Assembly: GCF_021650975.2 (NCBI RefSeq)
Contig: NZ_CP091285.1
Coordinates: 930,001-994,000, forward strand
Origin: Flavobacterium jumunjinense
GTDB lineage: Bacteria; Bacteroidota; Bacteroidia; Flavobacteriales; Flavobacteriaceae
Direction: 5' to 3'
DNA: 64,000 bases
The notes under the pieces are model-generated. The model was not told the origin of the DNA. It saw only the letters and a list, made by a program, of their open reading frames with translations, and did no database searches. The stretch's first letter is position 1; the number at the start of each line of letters is the position of its first letter. Of this stretch, positions 16,929-25,780 are shown one piece after another. The position numbers and the translations under genes are program-made.

Positions 16929-18476
16929 TTAGCTAAGTTCCTGAAAACAGCTATATAAACTAACATTTGTTTCTATATTCATTTTTTTTCTTATCCTGTA
17001 TCTATGATTTTCAACACTGCGTAATGACAAGTTTAATGAAGTCGCAATTTCCTTATTTTTATAATTAAGAAAAATTAAAGCACATATTTTCCGCTCTTCT
17101 TCTATTAGTGTTGGATATGTTTTTTCTAACCTATATAAAAATGTAGAAGAAATATCTTTATATAACTCTTCATTTTTTTCATTCGATAATTTACTATTCT
17201 GTAAATCAAAAATTAATGAATTAAGATTTTTTTTAACTTTTTCATCATTAATATCATGTGAAACTTCTTTTAATCTACATGTAAAATGCTTTATAAAATC
17301 GTTGTTATGATGTACATTTAAAATTATTTTTTCTGTTTTGTTTTCTGTATATTTAAGTTTATTTTGAAATTGAATTGCTCTATTATATAATTTGATTATT
17401 TTAATTTTTTGCTTTTTTATTATTGAATAAATCAAAAAGCATGTTATTAAAATTAAAAGAAGTAATACATAAATTTTAGTTGTGGCTAAAGATTTTTCAA
17501 TTTTTAAGATTTGAATTTTTTGTTCTTTAACTCTATTTTGAATTTCACTATTTTTAAGCTGATTGAGAACTTCTAGATTTTCGATAAGCAATGAATTTTT
17601 AGATTCATCAACTTTTTTTTGATATTCTTGATACAGCTTATAATTTTTTAATGCTAACTCAGAATTTCCTTGACCTTCAAAAATTTCAGAATAAAACAAA
17701 TAAAGTGTAGCCCATAGTTCATTGTTGCTTTCAATTTTTAAAAACGTTTCGCTCTTTTTATTGTATAACAAAGCTTCTTTATATTGTTTTAAATCGATAT
17801 AACTTTCTGCTATATTTTGATTTATACTACAAATTAAATTTATGTTTTGTGTGCTATTTAGTAAAGCAATACTCTTTTGATAATATTCTATTGCCTGTTT
17901 TGGGTCTAAATATTTTTCTAAATAGATATTTCCAATTGACATTAAAATAATTGATTTTGCATTTTGACTAAAATTTTCAACTTTGCTTAACTCAATTAAT
18001 GAATGTAATGCTTTCTCTATATTTCCTTTTTTAATATCTATTAAAGCTAAGTTTACTTTTACTTTTGCAATTCTATTAACGTTATTCACTTTAGTAAAAT
18101 TTAGCAAAGATGTTTTATACAAAGCTTCACTTTTATCAAAATTGCCTAATTTAAACTGAAGATTACCTAATAATTGGTTTACTAGTCCAATTTGTTCATC
18201 CGATTTTATTTGGTTGGCTATAACTAAAGCTTTTGCATAGGAATCAAAAGATTTGTCATATCTTTCAATTCTAGAAAAAGCTTTTCCAAGAGTATACAAT
18301 GCTTCTACTTTTAATGTGTCATTTGGTGATTTCGAAAGCGCATTTTCAATTTTTATTATTTTCTCTAAATTGAGCTTATCTTTATTAAATTCTAACAAAG
18401 CTTTTTGCAAGGTAATATCCTGTCCAGAAATTAAATTAACAGCGTTAAGAAGTAATAAGAGCAAATATTTTTTCAT
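16929..18476 (-). CDS. Membrane TPR protein with C-terminal LuxR-type HTH
   Basis: 515 residues: signal peptide (MKKYLLLLLLNAVNLISG), about six tetratricopeptide repeats facing the periplasm (residues 40-300, e.g. LGKAFSRIERYDKSFDSYAK), a coiled stretch, one TM helix near 335-355 (YVLLLLILITCFLIYSII), and a cytoplasmic C-terminus with a GerE/LuxR helix-turn-helix (KEIATSLNLSLRSVENHRYR). This is a known flavobacterial architecture for one-component membrane-bound regulators. The DNA target is unknown; the neighbouring T9SS cargo gene on the same strand and the phased palindromes upstream are candidates. Confidence 0.85.
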   Translation of the reverse strand: MKKYLLLLLLNAVNLISGQDITLQKALLEFNKDKLNLEKIIKIENALSKSPNDTLKVEALYTLGKAFSRIERYDKSFDSYAKALVIANQIKSDEQIGLVNQLLGNLQFKLGNFDKSEALYKTSLLNFTKVNNVNRIAKVKVNLALIDIKKGNIEKALHSLIELSKVENFSQNAKSIILMSIGNIYLEKYLDPKQAIEYYQKSIALLNSTQNINLICSINQNIAESYIDLKQYKEALLYNKKSETFLKIESNNELWATLYLFYSEIFEGQGNSELALKNYKLYQEYQKKVDESKNSLLIENLEVLNQLKNSEIQNRVKEQKIQILKIEKSLATTKIYVLLLLILITCFLIYSIIKKQKIKIIKLYNRAIQFQNKLKYTENKTEKIILNVHHNNDFIKHFTCRLKEVSHDINDEKVKKNLNSLIFDLQNSKLSNEKNEELYKDISSTFLYRLEKTYPTLIEEERKICALIFLNYKNKEIATSLNLSLRSVENHRYRIRKKMNIETNVSLYSCFQELS

Positions 18477-18721
18477 GAATAAAATCTGTTTTTTTTTAGA
18501 ACTCGGTGCAATAAAACCACCAACAACTTAGGTGTAATCTCAATAATATCAGACGAATAAATCTTAACGTTATACTTTTTAATTTATTCAAAAATAATAA
18601 ATAATTACAAATCATCAAATGGACTTTACTTTTGTTGAGAACCCTTGATATTACATGTGTATAAACTTCAATAATTTCATTACTATTGTGTCCTCACAAT
18701 TCTTATGTATAAGTAATAACT

Positions 18722-18835
18722 GTGATAATTTTTTAAATTAAAAAATGTTTATCACAAAAACGTGATACTTTATTTTGATCCAAAAAAACAATCACAAAAG
18801 TGTGATAAAAAAATAATTCTAATAAAAATAATCAC
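18722..18835. repeat. Array of palindromic sites ATCAC-N6-GTGAT with exact 40-bp period
   Basis: GTGAT occurs at 18722, 18762 and 18802, and ATCAC at 18751, 18791 and 18831, so both half-sites repeat every 40 bp. The two complete palindromes are ATCACAAAAACGTGAT and ATCACAAAAGTGTGAT; the intervening 24-bp segments are AT-rich and unlike each other. Forty bp is about four helical turns, so all sites face the same side of the DNA. This looks like an operator array for a dimeric regulator rather than CRISPR. The regulator is unknown. Confidence 0.6.
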
Positions 18836-19029
18836 AGAATTTATAAACATAGTCTTTTATCTATAAAGTAAAAAAAAGCAAAACAATATATTTAGAAATT
18901 AAGACTTGAAATCGACTTCGAAATAAATTTAAAGGTATCGCTTTAAATCAAATTATTTAATACAACAAGATGAATTAGACCTAAGGAATTCCAAAATTAA
19001 AACTATTAAATGGAGCTGTCTTCTGTAGT

Positions 19030-19241
19030 AAATAGACAACAAAAAACCTCACAGATTTGCGAGGTTTTTTGTTGTTCCTTGTTAATTATAGCATTAATAA
19101 ACAAGATTGTCAATGTAGTTAATAATTGTAAATCTAATTCAACTCTAGGTATATTTTTATTTCTTTAAATCAATTTTATCAACTCAACATATTTACTATA
19201 AAATTAAGTTTACTAATAAACTTTCTCTTTCTTCAATTATT
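19030..19241 (-). ncRNA. Candidate regulated small RNA, about 200 nt
   Basis: Inferred from signals, not from a known RNA family: TATATTTG (minus, 19248-19255) is a full match to TAnnTTTG, no TTTG -33 box is present, a pair of LytTR-type repeats lies 50 bp upstream, and the strong terminator at 19036-19075 ends the unit. ATG codons inside open only frames of a few codons. It could instead be a long 3' untranslated region of the preceding LytTR operon. Confidence 0.4.
19036..19075. terminator. Strong bidirectional terminator
   Basis: Perfect 15-bp stem ACAACAAAAAACCTC / GAGGTTTTTTGTTGT with 10-base loop. It would end minus-strand transcription coming from the NO operon or from the candidate RNA promoter at 19248. 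No plus-strand gene precedes it. Confidence 0.85.
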
Positions 19242-19247
19242 ACACTA

Positions 19248-19337
19248 CAAATATAAGTCTGTATTGTAGGTTATTTATTTATTTTTAGACTATTCAATGC
19301 TTTGTGTAGATGAATTGCATTAAAGTATAGACAAACA
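19248..19337 (-). promoter_or_regulatory. Promoter plus paired LytTR-type repeats downstream of the NO operon
   Basis: The plus strand shows TGTAGATGAATT (19305-19316) and TATAGACAAACA (19326-19337), 21 bp apart. The -7 element CAAATATA (TATATTTG on minus) is at 19248-19255. From its last base to the first repeat base is 50 bp, the same as in the promoter of the operon at 26222-26311. LytTR regulators bind two direct repeats about 21 bp apart, so the adjacent LytTR protein is the obvious candidate (inference). Confidence 0.5.
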
Positions 19338-19341
19338 ATTT

Positions 19342-20049
19342 TTAAAGCAGGTTTAATCTTTTGATTAATTCTTGACGATTGGAACGACTAACGGGTATTA
19401 CCTCTTTTCCAATTAAAACACTATTATCTTCTATATCAATAATTTTTCTTGTATTGATAATATAAGACCTATGCACTTTTAAAAATTGATCTTTAGGTAG
19501 TTTTTCTTCTATTTTTTTTAATGTAGAATGTACTGTATAGTTTTTAGCATCTGTCTTTATTAAGATATAATCTCCTTTCGCTTCAACTATTGAAACAGAA
19601 GCTATTTCTATTTTAATTAACCTTCTATCTATATTAACATAGAATTCATTTACTGTGTCTTCTTTTTCTTTATTTTCATTTGAAGAGCCATCCTTTTTAG
19701 GAGCTAATTCGGCTTTAACAATTGCCTTATCAAAACGTGGCACATCAATCGGCTTAACTAAATAATCAACAATACACTTATATTCAAAAGCTTCAATTGC
19801 AAAGTTTTTATCGGAAGTTACAAGAATTACATTTGGTGGATTTTTAATGGTCTGTATAAAATCAAAACCAGTAAAATCGGGCATGTGAATATCTAAAAAA
19901 ATTAAATCTACTTGATTTTGATTTAAGAACTTAATTGCTTGCATTGCATTACTAAAACTACCAACAAGTTTTAAATTGAGATGATTTGAAATCATTTGCT
20001 CAAGTATTACTCTTGCCATTTCTTCGTCATCTAAAATAATGCAATTCAT
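19342..20049 (-). CDS. LytTR-family response regulator
   Basis: DNA-binding output of the phosphorelay, 235 residues. The receiver domain has Asp53 in LIFLDIHMPDFTG and DDEE at 7-10. The LytTR domain (about 130-233) has the typical end FLKVHRSYIINTRKI...IPVSRSNRQELIKRL. It is the last gene of the NO-sensing operon, 20 bp after the HPt gene, which can pass phosphate to it. Paired repeats of LytTR-site geometry lie just downstream of its stop and upstream of the operon, suggesting autoregulation. Confidence 0.93.
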   Translation of the reverse strand: MNCIILDDEEMARVILEQMISNHLNLKLVGSFSNAMQAIKFLNQNQVDLIFLDIHMPDFTGFDFIQTIKNPPNVILVTSDKNFAIEAFEYKCIVDYLVKPIDVPRFDKAIVKAELAPKKDGSSNENKEKEDTVNEFYVNIDRRLIKIEIASVSIVEAKGDYILIKTDAKNYTVHSTLKKIEEKLPKDQFLKVHRSYIINTRKIIDIEDNSVLIGKEVIPVSRSNRQELIKRLNLL

Positions 20050-20069
20050 CTATATTGTTTCTAAGTTAT

Positions 20070-20387
20070 TTATAAATCATTTACGAAATTCATCATCAAC
20101 CTTAAAAAATTTTCAAATTCTTCTTGAAGTGCAGTAGAATTACTTTTTAAATTGTTTTCAAATTCTTCAGCAATATAATAACTTTTTTCTAGACCGAGAA
20201 TAGAAATTTTATGCTTTAACTTATGAACGGATTGCGAAGCTTGAAAAAAATCGTTCTTTTTTATATATTCATCATAATCTTTAATTTCTTCTGGCAATTC
20301 TTTCTTTAAAACACCAATCATGGTTGCTTTAAATTCTTCATCATTTCCAGACAGATCGTTTATGTAATTTAAATTAGGCTTTTCCAT
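20070..20387 (-). CDS. Histidine phosphotransfer (HPt) protein
   Basis: Small all-helical phosphocarrier of 105 residues. The phosphoacceptor is probably His55 in SVHKLKHKISILGL; the usual Gly after HxLK is His here. Acidic helices follow (EEFENNL). It overlaps the 3' end of the upstream kinase gene by 14 bp and precedes the LytTR regulator, so it probably shuttles phosphate between a kinase/receiver and the LytTR receiver, or between the two kinases and the stand-alone receiver at 25780. Confidence 0.88.
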   Translation of the reverse strand: MEKPNLNYINDLSGNDEEFKATMIGVLKKELPEEIKDYDEYIKKNDFFQASQSVHKLKHKISILGLEKSYYIAEEFENNLKSNSTALQEEFENFLRLMMNFVNDL

Positions 20388-21411
20388 TGTTTTTAGGTAA
20401 AGTGAAATAAAAGGTTGTTCCTATATCTTCTTGGCTTTCCAACCAAATTTGACCATTATAAATTTCTATAATTTTTTTCACAATTGAAAGTCCAATTCCA
20501 GAAGATTGATTGTTACTCTCTAATTTAGAGAAAATTTCAAAAATTTTATTATGATACGGTTCAGGAATTCCCATTCCGTTGTCTTTAATATAGAATTCTA
20601 TCACATTCTCATCTTCTTTACATCCTATTTCTATTAAACCAACTTCTTTTCGATTGTATTTAATTGCATTTTGAATTAAATTTTGAAATAATTGATTGAA
20701 TCTAAAATCATTACCGAAAATTTTAGGTAGTACATTATCAATTTTTATGGTAATATTCTTAGGCACATCTAATGTCTGCACCAATTCTTGAACTAAAGCA
20801 TTAATATCTATAAGTCTGTCGTCCGTTTTCTTTGTATCTACAGAAGAATAATCTAAGATTCCTCCAATCAACAAATCCATTTTTTCAACATTAAACAGGA
20901 TTAAATCTAACGATTCTTTATTTTTTTCATTTATAAACTCAGGATTATCCTCAATAAACCAATTAATTAAAGCATCAATACTCCTTAGAGGGGCTTTTAA
21001 ATCATGAGAAACCATGTGAGCATATTGACTAAGTTCTTTGTTTTGCTTTTCAAGGTTTATAACCAATTCTTCTCTTTGCTTGTTAATTTTTACGATCTCT
21101 TGTGTTTGCTGCTTTATATAGTTTGCACTACTGAATTCTTCTAACTTACCCGTTGTTTGAGTATCTAAACTCATTGATTCTAAGACAAATTCTAAATTAC
21201 TATTTATTTCTTTTAAACTATCTGCTTCTTCTCTCAATTTTTGATTAGCTTCGTATAGTTCGTCTGAACTAATTTTCATTGCGCGTTGAAGCATTGCAAT
21301 TTGTTCTTCAAAATTAGCATACGAATTATCTACCGCTGTGAAGAACTGATCAATATCGTTGAGTCCGTTTTTTAAATGCTTTTCAATTTGTCTCTTTAAT
21401 AATGAATTCAT
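20374..21411 (-). CDS. Cytosolic sensor histidine kinase with coiled-coil N-terminus
   Basis: 345 residues without TM helices. A long coiled-coil N-terminal part (about 1-120) leads to HisKA with His136 in YAHMVSHDLKAPLRS, then an ATPase domain with N box NLIQNAIKYNRK, G1 KDNGMGIP and G2 SSGIGLSIVKK. With no sensor domain of its own, it probably takes its input from the FIST protein encoded immediately upstream: the start codon overlaps the FIST stop by one base. Known NosP proteins work with an adjacent kinase in the same way. Confidence 0.9.
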   Translation of the reverse strand: MNSLLKRQIEKHLKNGLNDIDQFFTAVDNSYANFEEQIAMLQRAMKISSDELYEANQKLREEADSLKEINSNLEFVLESMSLDTQTTGKLEEFSSANYIKQQTQEIVKINKQREELVINLEKQNKELSQYAHMVSHDLKAPLRSIDALINWFIEDNPEFINEKNKESLDLILFNVEKMDLLIGGILDYSSVDTKKTDDRLIDINALVQELVQTLDVPKNITIKIDNVLPKIFGNDFRFNQLFQNLIQNAIKYNRKEVGLIEIGCKEDENVIEFYIKDNGMGIPEPYHNKIFEIFSKLESNNQSSGIGLSIVKKIIEIYNGQIWLESQEDIGTTFYFTLPKNNGKA

Positions 21412-22544
21412 TATTCGCTTATAAGTGTTAATGTCATTGTTTGATTATGTAAATCACAAAATTTATTCCCATGAAATGGAGCCATTTCTCCGTAAGAATA
21501 AAACCCTGTAATAGCAACTTTATCTCCTATTCTCTCTCTTACTTGTTCTACTTCTTCCTCTACGCGTTGGTCCATTACTAGCCGTCTACCAACACAACTA
21601 ACTAATATAGCAATTTCTGGTCTATTTACCCTGTCTTTCATTGCTAATTCTGCTGCTGTTTCTGCTCCACTTGCAATTGCATCGACAGAAGCCATCATTA
21701 ATTGCACTCTAGAATTTACAGGAACGTCTCCTGCCAACACCATAGAGTTGTCTGTATCATTAATACTTAAAATCGTTCTAACCACAGGTTTATCTTTCCC
21801 TTCTGGTGTTACATTTAAAGGATATAACAATGATGCTTGTGGCAACTGAGATGCTTTTTCTCCTAAATATTTTTTATATAAATCTAAAGCAGGCTGCCCA
21901 TCTAATTCATAAAGAATATTTCCATTGGATTTGGTTATTTTTCTTTCTGGGCCAAATGAAGTCCAACCACCATGACTAGCAAATGAAATCTCTAATGATT
22001 CTCCGTAGAAACCAATCAAAACTACTTCTCCAACTTTCGGATTTTCTTTATAGGAAGCCAATGTTTTTTCGAATCGAGCATCATCTCCACACATGCCACC
22101 AGTAATAGAAACTATATCATCTATATTTTTCTCAAGTCCTAGAATTAATGAACTTCCATTTACAAAGCTACCTTCTGACAATACGAACAAGTGTTTTAAT
22201 CCTTTTTTTGGTATTTTTTTAAATAACTCTTCTCCTAATTTATCTGCTTTTTTATCAAAATCTAAGATATTTTGTCTTTCAACTACAAAAGAACTCTTTT
22301 CAAACTCGATTGCAGTAACTGATATAGAATTATCATTAACACTACAACAACAAATTTCTCCAGAAGTTGAACCAAAAACTATGTCTTCATAAGGAAACTC
22401 CTTACGAATATCTTCAATTACTTTTTCATCTTCTAATAAATATCTATTTGCAAAAACTAAGACTAATGGTTTTTTTAAAACCATTTTTTCTTGAATATAT
22501 TCCCAATTTTCGCCTTCTAATTTTGACGCTTGAATAATTTTCAT
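21411..22544 (-). CDS. FIST-domain protein, NosP-like
   Basis: 377 residues covering FIST_N (about 30-220) and FIST_C (about 230-360). Family marks include VLVFANRYLLED, FGSTSGEICCCSVNDN, ITKSNGNILYELDGQPAL and the C-terminal GFYSYGEMAPFHGNKFCDLHNQTMTL. FIST proteins include NosP, haem-based nitric-oxide sensors that regulate neighbouring kinases. The His in FASHGGW is in the region expected to matter for ligand binding, but the haem ligand cannot be fixed by eye. It overlaps the HNOBA kinase gene by 4 bp and the next kinase by 1 bp. An alternative is a non-haem small-ligand sensor. Confidence 0.85.
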   Translation of the reverse strand: MKIIQASKLEGENWEYIQEKMVLKKPLVLVFANRYLLEDEKVIEDIRKEFPYEDIVFGSTSGEICCCSVNDNSISVTAIEFEKSSFVVERQNILDFDKKADKLGEELFKKIPKKGLKHLFVLSEGSFVNGSSLILGLEKNIDDIVSITGGMCGDDARFEKTLASYKENPKVGEVVLIGFYGESLEISFASHGGWTSFGPERKITKSNGNILYELDGQPALDLYKKYLGEKASQLPQASLLYPLNVTPEGKDKPVVRTILSINDTDNSMVLAGDVPVNSRVQLMMASVDAIASGAETAAELAMKDRVNRPEIAILVSCVGRRLVMDQRVEEEVEQVRERIGDKVAITGFYSYGEMAPFHGNKFCDLHNQTMTLTLISE

Positions 22545-25234
22545 TGTTGTTGTTTTTTTAGTTTAATAAAGAATGTAGTTCCTACCTTTAATTCACTTTC
22601 TAACCAAATTTTTCCTTTATACGTTTCAATTACTTTTTTAACGATAGACAATCCTAAACCTGTAGATTTTTCACTATTGGTAAAAGATTGAAAAGTATTG
22701 AACATTTTTTCTTGATTTTCTAAAGCAATTCCTGGTCCGTTATCTTTAATTGAAAAAACATAACTATGTTCTTTTTCAAAAAAATCAACTTCGACCAAAC
22801 CTTCTTCTTTATCAATATAATTTACTGCATTGCTTATTATATTTTGAAAAAGTTGTTGCATTCGAAACTTATCCGCTTCTATAGTTGGTAGTTCATTTTT
22901 AATAATGACTTGAATGTTTTCAGGTATATCTATCATTTCAATAATATTTTTCACAATATCATTAATACTAATAGCTTCTATCACCTCATCTACTTTATCA
23001 ATTTTAGCATAAGTTAATATCCCATGAATTAAATGATCCATTTTTTCAACTTTACTTTCAATCATTGATAAATATTGCAATGTTTGTTCGCTAAACTCTT
23101 TATCATTATCTTCCTTTATCCAAGAAATTAAAGAATGAATACTCCTTAAGGGTGATTTTAAATCGTGGGAAACTATCTGTGCATAATCTTCTAATTCTTG
23201 ATTAATTCTTGCTAAACTAGTTACCAATTCTTCACGTTGAATTTCAAGAAGTTTTCGTTGTGTAATATTCTCTTCTATAGCAAAATATTTAAGAATTTCA
23301 CCTTTCTTGTTGTACAGTGCTTGACCTTGAACACTAACCCAATATTCTCCTCCGTTTTTCGAATAGTTTAAAACTTCACAATTAAATGGAAGTCCTTTTC
23401 TAATTTGTTCTTTAAGATAGTTTATAGTTTCCAGGGATGTGTTTTTTCCTTGTAGAAGACATCCTGGTTTTTTACCTATCAATTCTTCTTTAGTGTAACC
23501 AGACATAGTGATAAAACTTTTATTTACCCATTCAATCTCTCCGTTTCTATTACATATTATTACTGCATTAATATTTTTTTCTGCAATTAAAGAAAGTAAA
23601 AAAAGTTCTTCTTCTTGCTCTTTTTGTTCGGTAATATCTAAATGTATCCCAATAGAACCAATAGGTTCTCCTTTTAAATCGTAATTTGGAGCACCACTAA
23701 TTAACCACGTTTTCTTTTTTCCTTGTTTTGTTGTTACCTTAACTTCATAAGAATCTGAAACACCATCTTCTCTTAATTTATTTTTATCTTCTAAAAGCGC
23801 TCTACTTTCTTCATCTAAAAATTTCCCAGAAGCTTTGTTTCCTAATAAATCTTCTAAGGCAAAACCACTAATATCGCAAAAAGCTTGGTTTGCAAAAGTA
23901 ACTTCATCATCTAAATTTACTTCTAATAGCCCCAAATTCATATTTGCAATTATACTGCTGTACTTTTGTTTTTCCTTTTCGAGACTTTCATTATACCTAA
24001 CTTTTAAAGTAACATCTGTATACGTCCACAAATGACCTTTGTAAACTCCTTCTTCATAAATAGGAATATAACTTCTCTCGAAATATCTTCCATCAACCAA
24101 TGAGAGTATTTCGTTTTGAACTATTTTCTTTTCGGCTAGAATTTTAGCAATTCTTTTTACAAAATTATCTGGTTCATTAAAAAAAAATTTAGACTCTTCG
24201 GCTGATTTACTACAATCTTGTCCTACTAGCTGATCTGGGTTTGCATCTATTGAAAATAATGAGCAGAATTTTTTATTAGAAAGAAGAATTTTACGATTCT
24301 GATCTTCTAATAATATTCCTGTTTCTAAGTTTTTGATTAAAGTAGACAATCTGTTTTCTGATTCTACAATTTTTGTTCTTGCTTCTACCTCGGTTGAAAT
24401 ATCATCGACAATTGCGAAATATTCTATAAACTTTCCGTTTTCATCTTTTATGGCCTGTCCTCTTGTTCTTGTCCAAAAATAAGAGCCATCTTTTCGGCCG
24501 TGAACTAATTGCAAACTAAAAGGTTCTCCTTTAAAAAAAGGTTGAATCATTTTGTGAAGTTGTGCATTGTCTGTAGCTTCACATCTACCTAATTCTATTG
24601 GTGTTTTTCCTATTATTTCATCAATAGAATAACCTGTATGCTTAAGATAGGCATCGTTACACCAAAAAATCTTTCCGTCTGGTTTTGTAAAAACAACACC
24701 ACTCTGATTGGTACTTGCTACTAAGGAAAGTCTATTTAGCTCTTCTTGTCTTTCTTTTATTTTATTTTTCTGCTTACTAATTGTAACCAATGACTCATTT
24801 AGTTCTTTTGTTGTAAGCTCTTGATTGTTTAGTATGTGCAACAAATCTAGCAATGGATCACTTATTGAAAAATCATTAAAAACTAGATTTTTACTTCTAA
24901 TTTGGTCCATTGAAACAAACCAAGGTGATCCTACAAATAGAATTGCGTCTTGAAGAAATTGAAATTGTCCTCTTAAAACCAACCTATCTTTAGTATAATC
25001 TACAACCGATAGTTGGTCTATTAATTCGTTAACACTTTCAAAATTAAATGCATCTAAATGTGGTCTTCTTATGGAAAAGTTATCATTAAAATTTGAATTA
25101 AGTTTTAAATCTTTACAAACCTTCTTCATACTCTTACCGAGTCCTATAATCTTCAAGTCTTTACTAATTAGAATATAAAAAGGATATAATTTATTGAAAC
25201 TATTTTCGTCAAATTTAAATTCTAATTTTCCCAT
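22541..25234 (-). CDS. H-NOX-associated (HNOBA) multi-PAS histidine kinase
   Basis: 897 residues, no TM helices. The N-terminal HNOBA domain (about 1-165: FNKLYPFYILISKDLKIIGLG, then FQFLQDAILFVGSPWF) is followed by a short coiled coil and four PAS domains (about 170-290, 295-420, 425-540, 545-665). Two carry the GKTPIELGR- and GKKPGCLLQ-type loops. HisKA has SHDLKSPLRS; the ATPase has NIISNAVNYID, KDNGPGIA and STGLGLSIVKK. HNOBA domains couple to H-NOX haem proteins; here the H-NOX gene ends 3 bp upstream. It is probably the NO-controlled kinase of the cluster. Confidence 0.92.
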   Translation of the reverse strand: MGKLEFKFDENSFNKLYPFYILISKDLKIIGLGKSMKKVCKDLKLNSNFNDNFSIRRPHLDAFNFESVNELIDQLSVVDYTKDRLVLRGQFQFLQDAILFVGSPWFVSMDQIRSKNLVFNDFSISDPLLDLLHILNNQELTTKELNESLVTISKQKNKIKERQEELNRLSLVASTNQSGVVFTKPDGKIFWCNDAYLKHTGYSIDEIIGKTPIELGRCEATDNAQLHKMIQPFFKGEPFSLQLVHGRKDGSYFWTRTRGQAIKDENGKFIEYFAIVDDISTEVEARTKIVESENRLSTLIKNLETGILLEDQNRKILLSNKKFCSLFSIDANPDQLVGQDCSKSAEESKFFFNEPDNFVKRIAKILAEKKIVQNEILSLVDGRYFERSYIPIYEEGVYKGHLWTYTDVTLKVRYNESLEKEKQKYSSIIANMNLGLLEVNLDDEVTFANQAFCDISGFALEDLLGNKASGKFLDEESRALLEDKNKLREDGVSDSYEVKVTTKQGKKKTWLISGAPNYDLKGEPIGSIGIHLDITEQKEQEEELFLLSLIAEKNINAVIICNRNGEIEWVNKSFITMSGYTKEELIGKKPGCLLQGKNTSLETINYLKEQIRKGLPFNCEVLNYSKNGGEYWVSVQGQALYNKKGEILKYFAIEENITQRKLLEIQREELVTSLARINQELEDYAQIVSHDLKSPLRSIHSLISWIKEDNDKEFSEQTLQYLSMIESKVEKMDHLIHGILTYAKIDKVDEVIEAISINDIVKNIIEMIDIPENIQVIIKNELPTIEADKFRMQQLFQNIISNAVNYIDKEEGLVEVDFFEKEHSYVFSIKDNGPGIALENQEKMFNTFQSFTNSEKSTGLGLSIVKKVIETYKGKIWLESELKVGTTFFIKLKKQQQ

Positions 25235-25237
25235 AAC

Positions 25238-25780
25238 TTACCAACTTACTTTAAAGATTTCATGTGAACTCCCATCCAATCTGGTTTGCAGTAAATCTAC
25301 GTCTATAGGTGAATTATATAATTTACCTATTCCAAGAAGTAAACCCCTAACAAATTCTTGAAGCCCCTCTCTTTTTGAAAAATAATGTAAGTGAATACTA
25401 TTGGAGGTAATATTACTTATTTTAAATTCAGGAGGTGTCAATTTAGGATACATTAACATGATCCTATTATGGAAGTTAGGTAAATTTAATAAAAAATCTT
25501 TTAAGTTTTCTCCTCCCGAGCTCATTAATCCAGGATAATTTTTTGAAGTAGTTTTAATGACCCACCATTCACCAAGTGCAACTAACGTTTGTTCTAAAGA
25601 AACTCCTATTTCTTCAGAAGTCGCTTTTGCTAATTTAAATGTAATAGCATCTTCATAAGGTTCTGCACTTATAAAATAATCTACATTTACGCTACTTTTT
25701 CTTAAAATGATGTCCCATGTATCTTCCCCATGATTTTCAACAACTAATTCCTGGATTGCTCTGTTCACAATCCCATACAT
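25238..25780 (-). CDS. H-NOX haem nitric-oxide sensor
   Basis: Stand-alone H-NOX of 180 residues from MYGIVNRAIQELV; the ATG overlaps the stop of the receiver gene (TAATG), and the ten codons further upstream are not family-like. The proximal haem ligand is His104 (NLPNFHNRI), the haem-distorting proline is Pro117 (TPPEF), and the propionate-binding triad is Tyr133-Ser135-Arg137 (HYFSKR). All match the Thermoanaerobacter H-NOX numbering with a constant +2 shift. By that shift the oxygen-stabilising distal Tyr is absent, so the protein should prefer NO over O2 (inference). Confidence 0.93.
   Translation of the reverse strand: MYGIVNRAIQELVVENHGEDTWDIILRKSSVNVDYFISAEPYEDAITFKLAKATSEEIGVSLEQTLVALGEWWVIKTTSKNYPGLMSSGGENLKDFLLNLPNFHNRIMLMYPKLTPPEFKISNITSNSIHLHYFSKREGLQEFVRGLLLGIGKLYNSPIDVDLLQTRLDGSSHEIFKVSW

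Larger units (their letters stand above)
18477..19341. other. 865-bp gene-poor region
   Basis: No convincing protein gene on either strand. It holds an array of 40-bp-phased palindromes (18722-18835), a 15-bp-stem terminator (19036-19075), a promoter-like TAnnTTTG (minus, 19248-19255) and a pair of LytTR-type repeats (19305-19337). Nothing recognisable was seen in 18477-18720 or 18836-19020. Confidence 0.7.

Noticed and set aside
18722..18835. CRISPR-like regular spacing
   Set aside because: The conserved unit is only 16 bp and palindromic, intervals are 24 bp and AT-rich, there are just two complete units, and no cas genes are near.
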